Assembly (NCBI RefSeq): GCF_000013205.1 | Contig: NC_007775.1 | Location: 372,001-436,000, forward strand | DNA from: Synechococcus sp. JA-3-3Ab | GTDB lineage: Bacteria; Cyanobacteriota; Cyanobacteriia; Thermostichales; Thermostichaceae | Direction of reading: 5' to 3' | DNA length: 64,000 bases | In this document: one piece after another, positions 26,281 to 35,195 of the stretch | How positions within the stretch are numbered: the stretch's first letter is position 1 | Layout: each line of letters opens with the position of its first letter | Notes under the pieces: model-generated | What the model was told of the DNA's origin: nothing | The model's input: only the letters and a program-made list of their open reading frames with translations | Databases searched by the model: none | Program-made: the position numbers and the translations under genes

Positions 26281-26561
26281 TCGAGCCAGCTTAGGTCGGA
26301 GAGGAGCTCCTGTGAGTGGGGAGACTGAGCCTGCAGAGGAAACAGCATCTGTAGAATATCGCTCATCAGGAAGTAACAGGTTAAAACACCACCGGCAGCT
26401 ACGGCCACCAGCGTTCCCGCCAACATGCGCGAGAACTCCTGCCGCTGAAACGCCTGTTCCATTAAGCGCAGCGCCCAGAACCCCAGTAGGATCACAATGG
26501 CAAGGATAATCAACATATCGTAATCTAAGCTGTAATCTATTGTAACGAACCTGTCGCTCAA
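26277..26561 (-). CDS. Small two-helix membrane protein
   Basis: 94 residues with helices at about 15-33 (MLIILAIVILLGFWALRL) and 46-66 (LAGTLVAVAAGGVLTCYFLM), and acidic/hydrophobic termini. No signature. The helix pair and clean length suggest a real gene. It is unassigned, perhaps a thylakoid or plasma-membrane accessory protein. Confidence 0.5.
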   Translation of the reverse strand: MSDRFVTIDYSLDYDMLIILAIVILLGFWALRLMEQAFQRQEFSRMLAGTLVAVAAGGVLTCYFLMSDILQMLFPLQAQSPHSQELLSDLSWLD

Positions 26562-26581
26562 CTGCTATTGACAAAACCTGG

Positions 26582-26962
26582 TTAAAGCGTAAAGAGTTCT
26601 CTGTCTTCTGCAGCCAGCAACTTGTCGGCGGGGTAGCGGCGGGCGCGGCCCCCTGGGGCCTTGCCGGCCTTGTCTAAGCTACAGGCCCCAAAGGGATCCC
26701 GCTGGCAAAGATTGCTGGGCGTTCAAGCGGCCTACACCTGTCGCCCTTCGGGGGAAGCGCCGGCAACTGTTGCAAGATCTGGCAAAGGAGAAAGCTTCCG
26801 GGCAGCTCCTAGCTCCTCAGGCCAATTGTCTGCAGGATACCAAAATACATCGACCCGCCAGCGGCTGCTCGTAGGGGGATCCCTTACACTTGAGCTAACT
26901 GCTGCTTGAGAGGTGGGGTATGGTACGGCGGAGGCTGGCCGGCGCGGCTGGATCCCTGGCAC
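26582..26962 (-). pseudogene. Probable decayed gene with two in-frame stops
   Basis: On the minus strand one frame reads protein-like sequence on both sides of a TAG (26734-26732) and a TGA (26725-26723). Upstream is SSRWRVDVFWYPADNWPEEL to ASPEGRQV. Downstream is CQRDPFGACSLDKAGKAPGG to LLAAEDRELFTL before a TAA at 26584. The conserved look of both halves in one frame suggests a gene killed by point mutations. The first half alone (GTG start at 26962) could instead be a short living gene of 76 residues. The family is not recognised. Confidence 0.35.
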
Positions 26963-27153
26963 TTCAGCGTTCTCTGCAGGCTCCTTTGCAGCAGCGCAGC
27001 CGGGCGATCAACCGTCGCCGCAAACTGATCTACCGCAGAACTCGCCTACTCTACCAGCGCAACTTGCCCCTTTACCTGCGCAATTTGCTGTTGCAGTACC
27101 GCACCAGCTTTATCTACAACCTCAAAGCTAGAGCTGTGATCAGAACTCGCTAG
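26920..27153 (+). CDS. Small Arg/Leu/Tyr-rich hypothetical protein
   Basis: 77 residues, ATG preceded by GAGAGGTGGGG as ribosome-binding site. It is highly basic, with repeating R/L/Y patches (NRRRKLIYRRTRLLYQRNLPLYLRNLLLQ split as alternating blocks). It could be a nucleic-acid- or membrane-binding peptide, but the composition is also compatible with chance. It overlaps the opposite-strand decayed gene by 43 bp. Confidence 0.35.
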   Translation: MVRRRLAGAAGSLALQRSLQAPLQQRSRAINRRRKLIYRRTRLLYQRNLPLYLRNLLLQYRTSFIYNLKARAVIRTR

Positions 27154-27264
27154 AGAATGTCGAGCTATCTTTTCGCTCTCAGCACAACGGTCTTCACAGC
27201 GCGAAAAACAGGCAGATGGCGATGGACATTGCCCTGCCGGAAAGTCTGGATTTATAGTTAAAAA

Positions 27265-27288
27265 TTGTTGTCTGTATTGTTGTCTGTA
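27265..27288. repeat. 12-bp tandem duplication
   Basis: TTGTTGTCTGTA occurs twice head to tail in the 200-bp spacer between the Arg-rich frame and the secreted-protein gene. It lies in an AT-rich patch downstream of both genes and may be a replication-slippage product. Confidence 0.7.
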
Positions 27289-27355
27289 AGTCTTCTAAGA
27301 GAGAGGCCGGTCTCCCTCCGAGAGAAAAGAGTTGGAAGCGGGAGCCAAGCTAAGG

Positions 27356-28372
27356 CTACCGAATTGTAAAGCGGCCAACTCCTATCTTCTCGCCGTTGAC
27401 ATGAACCTCGACGCGGTAGCGCCCGGTGTAGGGTTGGCTGAAGCTGAGAAAGCCTCGCACCGTGTCGGCTAGGGGATCCCAGGGAAAATCAAACTTGCGG
27501 ATCAGTTGCTCGCTCCCGGCTTCTCCGCCCTTGTAGTACCAGAGCATCTCCACCTGGGCGTTGGCAGGGAGGCTGCCCACCGGCAAGATGGCCCAGATCA
27601 AGGTGTCGGTGGTCTTAAACTCGGTTGTGGCCTCGCCAGGGCTGCCGTCTCCCCGACCTCGGTGCAGGCTGATCACCCTTGTCCCCGCCTCGTTTGGGGC
27701 TTTCTGGCTATAGGCGCGGGCATTGGCTTGCGCTTCCTGAGCGAGGCGATCCAGCTCGGCCAGCAAATCTTCCTGCCGCTTCAGGGCCTCGGTTGCTTCC
27801 TGTAGCCAGTGGGCGATCGGCTGCTCTGGAGCTGGGGAAGAAGGCTTTCGGGCGGCCCCGGTAAGGTTTTGGATGGGAAAGCCCCGAGCCGTCCCCACCT
27901 CGCTGCCCAGCAAGTTCAGCCAGCGGCTCCGCATTTCGGGTGTCATCTCTGGCTTGGCGGCGTAGGCAATGCGCACAGGGCCGTCTGGGCCTTGGGTGAT
28001 GCGGCCAATTTCATGCTCTTGGATCCCGGCAACCTGCCCACGACAGCCGGCGCTACGGAACTCGTAGAGGACATCCTCTTCGCTTTCCCGGTGAAACTCC
28101 CACATTGTTTGGGGGCAGTACTCTAGGAGATTATTCCGCATATTGTTTGCCAGGAAGCGGGGCAATTTTGGTACCTGAACGTTCATGACCGAGAGCATTT
28201 CTCTCCAAGAGGCCAAGCTCGCCTCGGGCCGTATGAGAACAGTCAATGTAGCTGTCTCAGTAACTTGGCGATCGGCAAAAGCCCACTCCCCCACATCTCC
28301 TTCAATGAGGACATTTCCTGAAGGGCTGAGGTGAGCCGAAGCAAACAGCAGGCCGGCAAAAAGGTTCAACAT
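27356..28372 (-). CDS. Exported hypothetical protein
   Basis: The ATG at 28372 (MLNLFAGLLFASAHLSPSG) gives 338 residues with a short hydrophobic N-terminus that could be a signal peptide. The mature part has a Glu/Gln/Ala-rich helical stretch (about 190-240, LQEATEALKRQEDLLAELDRLAQEAQ) and a beta-rich end resembling an Ig-like domain (GRYRVEVHVNGEKIGVGRFTI). The C-terminal pattern is reminiscent of domains with PxGxYRVxVxVNG strands in extracytoplasmic proteins. No enzymatic motif. An alternative start at 28426 would bury the hydrophobic segment. Confidence 0.6.
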   Translation of the reverse strand: MLNLFAGLLFASAHLSPSGNVLIEGDVGEWAFADRQVTETATLTVLIRPEASLASWREMLSVMNVQVPKLPRFLANNMRNNLLEYCPQTMWEFHRESEEDVLYEFRSAGCRGQVAGIQEHEIGRITQGPDGPVRIAYAAKPEMTPEMRSRWLNLLGSEVGTARGFPIQNLTGAARKPSSPAPEQPIAHWLQEATEALKRQEDLLAELDRLAQEAQANARAYSQKAPNEAGTRVISLHRGRGDGSPGEATTEFKTTDTLIWAILPVGSLPANAQVEMLWYYKGGEAGSEQLIRKFDFPWDPLADTVRGFLSFSQPYTGRYRVEVHVNGEKIGVGRFTIR

Positions 28373-28590
28373 GATGATCTTCCCTACCAAGATTTGTACT
28401 GGGAAATGAGAGGGGAAAGTTCTCAATCAGCTCGCCGGGCAGGCAACGAAAGGAGACTGGACAAGAAGGACAGCCCTTTGTTGTCGCTTTCTCAAGGCTC
28501 ACCCCAGAGGAGCTCAATGATCCGGGTGGCTTTTGGCAAAATGGCAGTTACAGCCTGCTTGGGCAAAACCCGTATCGTCACACGAGCTGA

Positions 28591-28615
28591 AACCTTACTC
28601 AGGTAAGGTTTTTTC
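28591..28615 (+). terminator. Orphan intrinsic terminator
   Basis: AACCTTAC-TCAG-GTAAGGTT followed by TTTT(TT)C, an 8-bp perfect stem with U-run on the plus strand. No plus-strand gene precedes it within 1.4 kb except doubtful frames, so it implies an unannotated plus-strand transcript. Confidence 0.7.
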
Positions 28616-28762
28616 TGTGGGCTATATTCCTTTGAACCGCAAGCTCTAGAGGGCACCAGTAGCCTATCACAGGCTAGCTCAGTTTCGATCCCTGTTTTTC
28701 AGAAACGCCACATTCTTTCTGAGCAGTATACTCGTTTACCTTAAGCAGATATGATTTTGTTC

Positions 28763-28802
28763 GTTCAAAAACCTAAAACTCTCTCGGATGACAATTGAGA
28801 GT
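28763..28802 (-). terminator. ribD terminator
   Basis: On the minus strand ACTCTC pairs with GAGAGT across a 13-nt loop and is followed by TTTAGGTTTTT. It starts 14 bases after the ribD stop. Confidence 0.6.
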
Positions 28803-28815
28803 CATCGAGAACAAA

Positions 28816-29931
28816 TCATTCACCGGAGTCGTCGGCGCCAGAAGGGAGGATCTTCCCGGTTATCAACCAGTTATCCCCCACAGTCTGCAGTTGCGGCTCC
28901 AACAGTTGCCAGCTTTGGTTCACATCCGGGATCCCTTCTCCTGCTACGGGGGTTGGCGCGTCGGCCCCGCCCAAGATCTTGGGAGCGATGAAGGCGGCCA
29001 CCTTCTGGATGGCCCCATCTTTAAGGGCTGCCCAGGCCAAGGTGCCGCCGCATTCCCAGAGGGCACTCAGACAGCCTCGCTCAAAGAGAACCTGCGCCGC
29101 TTGAGCCGGGGTTACTTGATCCAGGTGCAGCAGCTCCACCCCTTGCTTGGCCAGGGATCCCCAGAGGGGATGGGCTTCAGTGGCCTCGGTAATCACCAAA
29201 GTTGGCGCCTCCTCCGCTCGCCACAGGTGGGCCAGCGGGGGCAGATTCAGAGAGCGGCTGAGAACCACTCGCAGGGGCTGGGATCCGTGAAAATCCGGCA
29301 GGCGGCAGGTAAGGTGGGGGTTATCGTGCCAGACGGTGCCGGAGCCCACGATGACTGCATCGTGCCAGGCCCGCTGGCGGTGAACCCACTCTCGCGCCAG
29401 CGGATTGCTGATCCAGCGGCTGTGGCCGGTGGCGGCGGCGCTCTTGCCGTCTAGGGTCATGGCGTATTTGAGCAGGCCAAAACACCGTTTCTGCACAATG
29501 GCGAAGGCAAAGCCTTCGTTGAGCTCCTGACATTCCTGCTCCAGCACCCCCACCGTCACCTCAACCCCTGCCTCCTGCAGGCGGCGGATCCCTTTGCCGG
29601 CCACCAGGGGATTGGGATCCTGCATTCCCACCACCACCCTCCGGATCCCGGCAGCCAGGATGGCCTCGGTACAGGGAGGGGTGCGCCCGTAGTGGTTGCA
29701 GGGCTCGAGGTTGACGTAGAGGGTAGCGCCCTTGGCCAGGGATCCCGCCTGCTGCAGAGCCAAGACCTCAGCGTGGGGCTGGCCGGCTCCCAGATGAACA
29801 CCTTCCCCCACCACCTGATCCCCCCGGACAATAACGCAGGCTACCCGCGGGTTAGGGGAGGGGCGCTGTGGTGTCGAGCGGGCCAAGGAGAGGCAGCGTT
29901 CCATCCACTGCCGGTCGGCGTCCAGGTTCAT
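28816..29931 (-). CDS. ribD: Bifunctional riboflavin biosynthesis deaminase/reductase RibD
   Basis: A 371-residue fusion enzyme for steps two and three of riboflavin synthesis. The N-terminal deaminase has the zinc-binding HAEVLALQQAG and NLEPCNHYGRTPPCTEAI (about residues 53-90). The C-terminal reductase (about 150-365) has FGLLKYAMTLDGKSAAATGHSRWIS, with the substrate-contact region, and ECGGTLAWAAL. No FMN-riboswitch-like sequence was recognised upstream. It is divergent from pgi. Confidence 0.93.
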   Translation of the reverse strand: MNLDADRQWMERCLSLARSTPQRPSPNPRVACVIVRGDQVVGEGVHLGAGQPHAEVLALQQAGSLAKGATLYVNLEPCNHYGRTPPCTEAILAAGIRRVVVGMQDPNPLVAGKGIRRLQEAGVEVTVGVLEQECQELNEGFAFAIVQKRCFGLLKYAMTLDGKSAAATGHSRWISNPLAREWVHRQRAWHDAVIVGSGTVWHDNPHLTCRLPDFHGSQPLRVVLSRSLNLPPLAHLWRAEEAPTLVITEATEAHPLWGSLAKQGVELLHLDQVTPAQAAQVLFERGCLSALWECGGTLAWAALKDGAIQKVAAFIAPKILGGADAPTPVAGEGIPDVNQSWQLLEPQLQTVGDNWLITGKILPSGADDSGE

Positions 29932-30052
29932 GGGAGGCGCTTTCGGGGAGCACTTTAGCAGGCGGTGTTTTGGATCCTAGCTGCTTCTTGGCAGGGAGCC
30001 GGCTGCGGCGCGGCTTTGGTAAGCTGGTTACGGCCTTGGCAGAAGGGATCCC

Positions 30053-31651
30053 ATGGACAGCCTTCAACTTTGGCAGCGCTACTGCGATTGGCTCTACTAC
30101 CATCCCGAGCTGGAAATTTTTGTGGATATCAGCCGCATCCGTTTTACCCCTGCCCAAGTGGAGGCCCTGCGGCCTCTCTTTGCCCGGGCTTTTGCTGAAA
30201 TGCAGGCCTTAGAAGCCGGGGCCATTGCCAACCCGGACGAAGGTCGCCAGGTGGGCCACTATTGGCTGCGGGCGCCGGAGCTGGCTCCCACTGCCGAAAT
30301 CCGGCAGGCAATTCAAGACTGCGTTGAACAGGTGGAGAGCTTTGCCAAGAAGATCCACTGCGGCACGATCCCAGCCAGTGGGGGAGGGCGTTTCACCGAG
30401 CTGCTCTGGATTGGCATTGGCGGCTCGGCTCTGGGGCCACAATTTGTGGCGGAGGCCCTGGCTCCGCTGCAGCCGCCCTTGAACATTCACTTCATCGACA
30501 ACACGGATCCGGACGGGTTTGACCGGGTGCTGGGACGGCTGGCCGGCAAACTGGGACAAACCCTGGTGGTTGTCACCTCCAAATCCGGCAACACGCCCGA
30601 GCCGCGCAACGCCTTGGTGGAAGTGGAGCTGGCTTACCGGAAGGCAGGGATCCCCTTTTCTGCCCATGCAGTGGCCATCACCGGCCCCGGCAGCCAATTG
30701 GAGCAGCAGGCGCGGCAGGAGGGGTGGCTAGCCGTTTTTCCCATCTTCGACTGGGTGGGGGGGCGCACCTCGGAAACTTCCGCGGTGGGCCTGCTGCCGG
30801 CAGCGTTGCAGGGGATCGACATCCGGGCTTTGCTGGCCGGAGCTGCCACCATGGACAAAGCCACCCGCGTACCCCACCTAGAGCGTAATCCTGCCGCCCT
30901 CTTGGCCATGGCCTGGTACATCGTCGGCGAGGGGCGAGGGCGCAAGGATATGGTGGTTTTACCCTACAAAGACCGCCTGGCGCTGTTTAGCCGCTACCTG
31001 CAGCAGTTGGTGATGGAATCTCTAGGCAAGTCCCACGACCTGCAGGGCAACCGCGTGGAGCAGGGCCTAACCGTCTACGGCAACAAGGGCACCACCGATC
31101 AGCACGCCTACGTGCAGCAGTTGCGGGACGGCCTCAACAACTTCTTCGTCACCTTCATCGAGGTGCTCCAGGATCGCGAGCCGGGGATCCCTTCCCCCTT
31201 CGTAGAGCCCGAGGTAACCAGCGGCGACTATCTGGATGGCCTGCTGCAGGGCACCCGCCAAGCCCTCTACGAAAACGGGCGCGACTCCGTCACCATAACG
31301 CTGCCGCGGGTGGACGCCCGCTCCGTGGGGGCCCTGATTGCCCTCTACGAACGGGCAGTGGGCCTCTACGCCTCTTTAATCCAGGTCAACGCCTACCACC
31401 AGCCGGGGGTGGAAGCAGGCAAGAAAGCGGCCAGCGCCGTCCTGCAGCTCCAGCGCCAGGTGCTGGAGGTGATGCGAGAGCAAAAGGGATCCCTGACCTT
31501 GCCCCAGTTGGCGGAAAAACTGAGCTGCCCAGAGCGCATCGAGACCCTGTACTGGATTGTGCGGCATCTGCAAGCCAATGGCCGCAGTCTAGTGCTTGTG
31601 GGGGATCCTGGCCGACCCTTGGAGCTAAGCATCCAGCCGCGCCCGGCCTGA
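30053..31651 (+). CDS. pgi: Glucose-6-phosphate isomerase
   Basis: Interconverts glucose-6-P and fructose-6-P, the branch point between gluconeogenesis/glycogen and the oxidative pentose-phosphate pathway. 532 residues. Key signatures are [29 protein letters not shown] near residue 183, and [16 protein letters not shown] near 240. The catalytic Glu is in [13 protein letters not shown] near 325. The C-terminal helix has the His/Lys residues in [15 protein letters not shown]. It is followed by opcA at 119 bp on the same strand. Confidence 0.95.
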   Translation: MDSLQLWQRYCDWLYYHPELEIFVDISRIRFTPAQVEALRPLFARAFAEMQALEAGAIANPDEGRQVGHYWLRAPELAPTAEIRQAIQDCVEQVESFAKKIHCGTIPASGGGRFTELLWIGIGGSALGPQFVAEALAPLQPPLNIHFIDNTDPDGFDRVLGRLAGKLGQTLVVVTSKSGNTPEPRNALVEVELAYRKAGIPFSAHAVAITGPGSQLEQQARQEGWLAVFPIFDWVGGRTSETSAVGLLPAALQGIDIRALLAGAATMDKATRVPHLERNPAALLAMAWYIVGEGRGRKDMVVLPYKDRLALFSRYLQQLVMESLGKSHDLQGNRVEQGLTVYGNKGTTDQHAYVQQLRDGLNNFFVTFIEVLQDREPGIPSPFVEPEVTSGDYLDGLLQGTRQALYENGRDSVTITLPRVDARSVGALIALYERAVGLYASLIQVNAYHQPGVEAGKKAASAVLQLQRQVLEVMREQKGSLTLPQLAEKLSCPERIETLYWIVRHLQANGRSLVLVGDPGRPLELSIQPRPA

Positions 31652-31770
31652 GAGTATAGAAGAGGCAACCTGAAGAGAGGTTTGACCAATCTGTACCTTA
31701 CCTTAAACCCCTCCTGTGCAGCCGGCCTGTCTGCCTAGAATCGAGCAAGAGGCTACTCCAGGAGGAGACT

Positions 31771-32922
31771 ATGGACCAACCTGCCGCCGTCCTGCCTTTA
31801 CAAACCCCAAAAGATGTCTCCATCGAGGACATTGAGCAGGAGCTGAACAAGATCTGGTCCTCCAAGGGAGAGAGCGTTGCCGCCCGGGCTGCCACCTTTA
31901 CCCTGGTGGTGTATGAGTCGCTAGACGATGCCCTGCTGCTGCCTTCCCCCACCGTCGAAGCCATTGCCACCCAGAACCCCTGCCGCGTCATCGACCTAAG
32001 GGCCAAACGGGAGGGAGCCACAGACGACGCCATCGAGGCCCAGGTGGCGGCCTATTGCCCGGTGACCCGCGAGCAGCGCAGCTCGCTGGTGTGTTGTGAG
32101 TACATCACCCTGAAAGCGCCGGAATCGGCTTTTGTGCGCGCTTGCAGCACTGTCGCCTCGCTGTTGATCCCCAACCTGCCCACGTTCCTGTGGTGGCAAG
32201 GGAACTTAGACTTGAATAGCTTGTTGTTTCAAAAGCTGGTAGCCCTGAGCAACCGCGTCATCGTCGACTCGCGGGGCTTTGTCAACTCAGAAGAAGACCT
32301 GCAGGAAATTCATCTCCTCATCAGCGAGGGGCACCACTGCGGGGATCTCAACTGGCGACGGCTGCTGCCCTGGCAGGAACTCACCGCCCAAGCCTTCGAC
32401 CCCCCAGATCGGCGAGAGTCTCTGTCCTGGATAGATCAAGTAACCATTGACTACAGAGCTGGCAACCCCTGCCAGGCCCTCCTTTTCTTGGGCTGGCTGG
32501 CCAGCCGGCTGGGGTGGACGCCCACCGAGCGGGCCCAGACTTGGGAACACGACTACGAGATCGACCGCATCCGCTTCCAAACCCAAGCGGGAGGCGAGGT
32601 GAGGGCAGAATTGGCTGCCGTGCCCCTGGTCTCGGAGATGAGCCAGGCGGGAGATCTCATCGGCTTGCGCCTCACCTCCAGCAACCAGGAAGCCGACGCC
32701 TGCACCGTGCTCTGTTCAGAAACCACAGGGTGCATGCGCATGGAAGCCAGGGGAGGTGCCCAGAGGTGCGTGGTTCGCCAGGTGGCTCCCCTGGAGCAGG
32801 AGTCCTTGGAAACGCTGCTAGCTGCCGAGTTGCAGCGGCCTGGCCCCGACTATCTTTACGAAGAGACCTTAGAGGTGGTGGCCCAGATCCTCAAATTAAA
32901 GAAAAGCGGAGCGCTGGGGTAG
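31771..32922 (+). CDS. opcA: Glucose-6-phosphate dehydrogenase assembly protein OpcA
   Basis: OpcA allosterically activates cyanobacterial G6PDH (Zwf) and is needed for carbon oxidation in the dark. The 383-residue protein has the family features VYESLDDALLLPSPTVEAIATQNPCRVIDL and LLIPNLPTFLWWQGNLDL, and the two-domain layout. GGAGGAGA precedes the ATG. It follows pgi rather than the usual zwf, linking the two glucose-6-phosphate-handling steps on this transcript. I looked for thioredoxin-target Cys positions; several Cys residues occur (residues near 108 and 125) but their role cannot be assigned. Confidence 0.93.
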   Translation: MDQPAAVLPLQTPKDVSIEDIEQELNKIWSSKGESVAARAATFTLVVYESLDDALLLPSPTVEAIATQNPCRVIDLRAKREGATDDAIEAQVAAYCPVTREQRSSLVCCEYITLKAPESAFVRACSTVASLLIPNLPTFLWWQGNLDLNSLLFQKLVALSNRVIVDSRGFVNSEEDLQEIHLLISEGHHCGDLNWRRLLPWQELTAQAFDPPDRRESLSWIDQVTIDYRAGNPCQALLFLGWLASRLGWTPTERAQTWEHDYEIDRIRFQTQAGGEVRAELAAVPLVSEMSQAGDLIGLRLTSSNQEADACTVLCSETTGCMRMEARGGAQRCVVRQVAPLEQESLETLLAAELQRPGPDYLYEETLEVVAQILKLKKSGALG

Positions 32923-33099
32923 AATCTCGATTTCGTTGTTGGCAATCTTGGGGAGACGGATACTGTCTCGCGTTCAAATGCAGGGAAGCGAAGACCCCAA
33001 CCCAGCGCTTGACAGACGAGAACCTAGGCTTCTCGGGATATCCCGACAAATCGGCCCAAGAAAGCTAGCCAGATCCGCCTATCCACTGTCGAAGCCAGC

Positions 33100-33408
33100 T
33101 CAGCGCAGCCCCAGGACGGAGGCCAGCACGCTGTGACCTACCAGGGCTTCCACCGCAATGCTCATGGCAAACCCCAGCATGGCCAATCGCCCGTTCCAGC
33201 GCTCGGCCTTTTCCGTCCACCCAATTTCCCACTCGGGCGGAGCCTCGCCCTCTTGCCCATACTGAGGCACGTATCGCGGACGAGCAGCACCCTCCCAGCC
33301 CGCAGGACGCTTGGAGTTGAAGAAAGCCATCGAACCGAGGGCAACAGCAGCCACCAGCCCGCTCACCATAACGGCAATGTAAGGAAAGAAAGGGTTGTCG
33401 AGGATCAT
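33100..33408 (-). CDS. High-light-inducible (HLIP/CAB-like) protein with extra N-terminal helix
   Basis: 102 residues. The C-terminal HLIP module has the chlorophyll-binding motif KAERWNGRLAMLGF (about 68-82) and a single helix ending ALVGHSVLASVLGLR. The N-terminus adds another helix, PYIAVMVSGLVAAVALGSMAFF, then NSKRPAGWEGAARP. That segment recalls the Psb35-type photosystem II accessory proteins, so this may be a fusion (inference from memory). HLIPs bind pigments and protect PSII assembly modules. The second HLIP gene lies just upstream on the same strand. Confidence 0.85.
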   Translation of the reverse strand: MILDNPFFPYIAVMVSGLVAAVALGSMAFFNSKRPAGWEGAARPRYVPQYGQEGEAPPEWEIGWTEKAERWNGRLAMLGFAMSIAVEALVGHSVLASVLGLR

Positions 33409-33518
33409 CGGCCTGTTGGGTTCAGTGAAACAGTCAATAGCCTGGGTAGCGAGCCGATCGGGCAGCCCCCAGACAAAACGCCCGACCTGATGCTTGCGTA
33501 AAACTCAGATGTTCTCAA

Positions 33519-33737
33519 CTATCGCAGTCCCAGCCACTGAGCGAGAGTGGTGGCAAAAACACTGTGACCCACCAGCGCCTCTGTGGCAACGCTGATCACC
33601 AAACCCACCATAGCCAGGCGGCCATTCCAACGCTCCGCCTGCTCCGTCCAGCCCGGGATCCAGTCGTTGGTGGTGTCGTAGTATTGGGCCACAGAAGCGG
33701 AGTCCAGGCGAGAAGGGATCCTAGGAGAGGATTGCAT
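33519..33737 (-). CDS. High-light-inducible protein (single-helix CAB-like)
   Basis: The ATG at 33737 (MQSSPRIPSRLDS) gives 72 residues with the HLIP core AERWNGRLAMVGLVISVATEALVGHSV. The chlorophyll ligands Glu and Asn of ExxNGRxAM are present. The N-terminal WIPGWTEQ is shared with the neighbouring HLIP, so the two are recent relatives. It is divergent from sufS. The upstream region is AT-rich (TTTTATGTTAAG) and may hold a light/stress promoter. Likely located in thylakoids. Confidence 0.88.
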   Translation of the reverse strand: MQSSPRIPSRLDSASVAQYYDTTNDWIPGWTEQAERWNGRLAMVGLVISVATEALVGHSVFATTLAQWLGLR

Positions 33738-33905
33738 AGGTAATGCCTCATAACTGTACGTAAACAAACTTAACATAAAATTACAGTTCTTGACAACTTT
33801 TCCGACTGGCGAGGGGAGGTAGGGATCCCTGGCGAGAGGGAAGGAGTTTGCCGAGGGGTGCCCAGAGCGATGCCATACTGAGGGAGGTAGGCTTCTGCGC
33901 AGACT

Positions 33906-35195
33906 ATGGCGGTATCCTCTCTTTCTTCCCCCAAGCTGGACCAGGCTTTTGACGCTGCTGCCGACTTAGCTGCCCAGGTGCGGTCGGATTTTCCAATTTT
34001 GCAGCGCCAAGTCAACGGCCAGCCGCTCATCTATTTTGACAATGCGGCCACTTCCCAGAAGCCGCTGGCGGTTTTGCAGGCAATGGATTTCTACTATCGG
34101 CACAGCAACGCCAACGTGCACCGGGGAGTGCATACCTTGGGCAACGAAGCCACGGAGGCCTACGAGGGGGCGCGGGAGAAGATTGCCCGCTTTATCAACG
34201 CGCCTTCCCCGCAAGAGATCATCTACACCCGCAACGCCAGCGAGGCCATTAACCTGGTGGCCTACAGTTGGGGCATGAGCACCCTAGAGCGGGGGGATGA
34301 GATTATTCTGTCGGTGATGGAGCACCACAGCAATTTGATCCCGTGGCAATTCGTGGCTCAGAAGACGGGGGCCTGCCTCAAGTTTATCCAGATCACGCCC
34401 GAGGGCGAGCTGGATTTGGAGCACTACCGCTCTTTGCTGGGCGACCGCACCCGCCTAGTGGCTGTAACTCACGTCTCCAACATGCTGGGATCCATCAACC
34501 CTGTCCGGGAGGTGGTTGAGTTAGCCCATCGCTGTGGGGCCAAGGTGTTGCTGGATGCCTGTCAGAGCGTGCCCCACATGCCGGTGGATGTGCAGGCCCT
34601 AGACTGCGATTGGCTGGCCTTTTCTGGGCACAAGATGGGCGGCCCCACGGGGATCGGGGTGCTCTACGGCAAGCGGGAGCTGCTGCGGGCCATGCCGCCC
34701 TTTTTGGGCGGGGGCGAGATGATTGCCGAGGTGTACTGGGATCACGCCACCTACGCCGATATCCCCCACAAGTTTGAGGCGGGCACGCCGGCCATTGCCC
34801 AAGCGGTGGGTCTGGGGGCAGCCGTCGATTACCTAAGCCAGATCGGTCTGGAGCGCGTGCATGCCCATGAGCAAAAGTTAACCGCTCGCCTCCTAGAAGG
34901 GCTTCAGCGCATTCCAGGCATTACAATCTATGGCCCCAAGGACCCGACGCGCCGGGCAGGACTGGTCAGCTTTTCGGCGGAGGGCATCCACCCCCACGAC
35001 CTGTCCACCCTGCTGGATGAGCAGGGGATCGCCATCCGGGCTGGCCACCACTGCACCCAGCCGCTGCACCGCCACTTGCAGGTGCAGTCAACAGCGCGGG
35101 CCAGCGTTTACCTCTACAACACCCTGGCCGAGGTGGATCGCTTCCTCGAGGTGCTGGCAGAGGCAGTGGCGTTTTTCAGGGAGGCCTTGGGCTAG
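33906..35195 (+). CDS. sufS: Cysteine desulfurase SufS
   Basis: A PLP enzyme that moves sulfur from cysteine to the SUF Fe-S cluster machinery. 429 residues. HRGVHTLGNEATEAYEGARE and the PLP Asp/Gln region DACQSVPHMPVDV are conserved. The PLP-Lys is in WLAFSGHKMGGPTGIGVLYG near residue 240. The active-site Cys is in IRAGHHCTQPLH near 382. Other suf genes are not adjacent. It is followed with no spacer by an Fe-S aldo/keto reductase: the sufS TAG is immediately followed by ATG. Confidence 0.94.
   Translation: MAVSSLSSPKLDQAFDAAADLAAQVRSDFPILQRQVNGQPLIYFDNAATSQKPLAVLQAMDFYYRHSNANVHRGVHTLGNEATEAYEGAREKIARFINAPSPQEIIYTRNASEAINLVAYSWGMSTLERGDEIILSVMEHHSNLIPWQFVAQKTGACLKFIQITPEGELDLEHYRSLLGDRTRLVAVTHVSNMLGSINPVREVVELAHRCGAKVLLDACQSVPHMPVDVQALDCDWLAFSGHKMGGPTGIGVLYGKRELLRAMPPFLGGGEMIAEVYWDHATYADIPHKFEAGTPAIAQAVGLGAAVDYLSQIGLERVHAHEQKLTARLLEGLQRIPGITIYGPKDPTRRAGLVSFSAEGIHPHDLSTLLDEQGIAIRAGHHCTQPLHRHLQVQSTARASVYLYNTLAEVDRFLEVLAEAVAFFREALG

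Larger units (their letters stand above)
28373..28815. other. Gene-free stretch, 443 bp, with two terminators
   Basis: Holds the 5' region of the exported-protein gene, a strong plus-strand terminator at 28591 with no gene upstream of it on that strand, an AT-rich part, and the ribD terminator. A 91-codon plus-strand frame (28331-28606) ends inside the hairpin and is probably not coding. A non-coding or antisense transcript is more likely. Confidence 0.45.
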
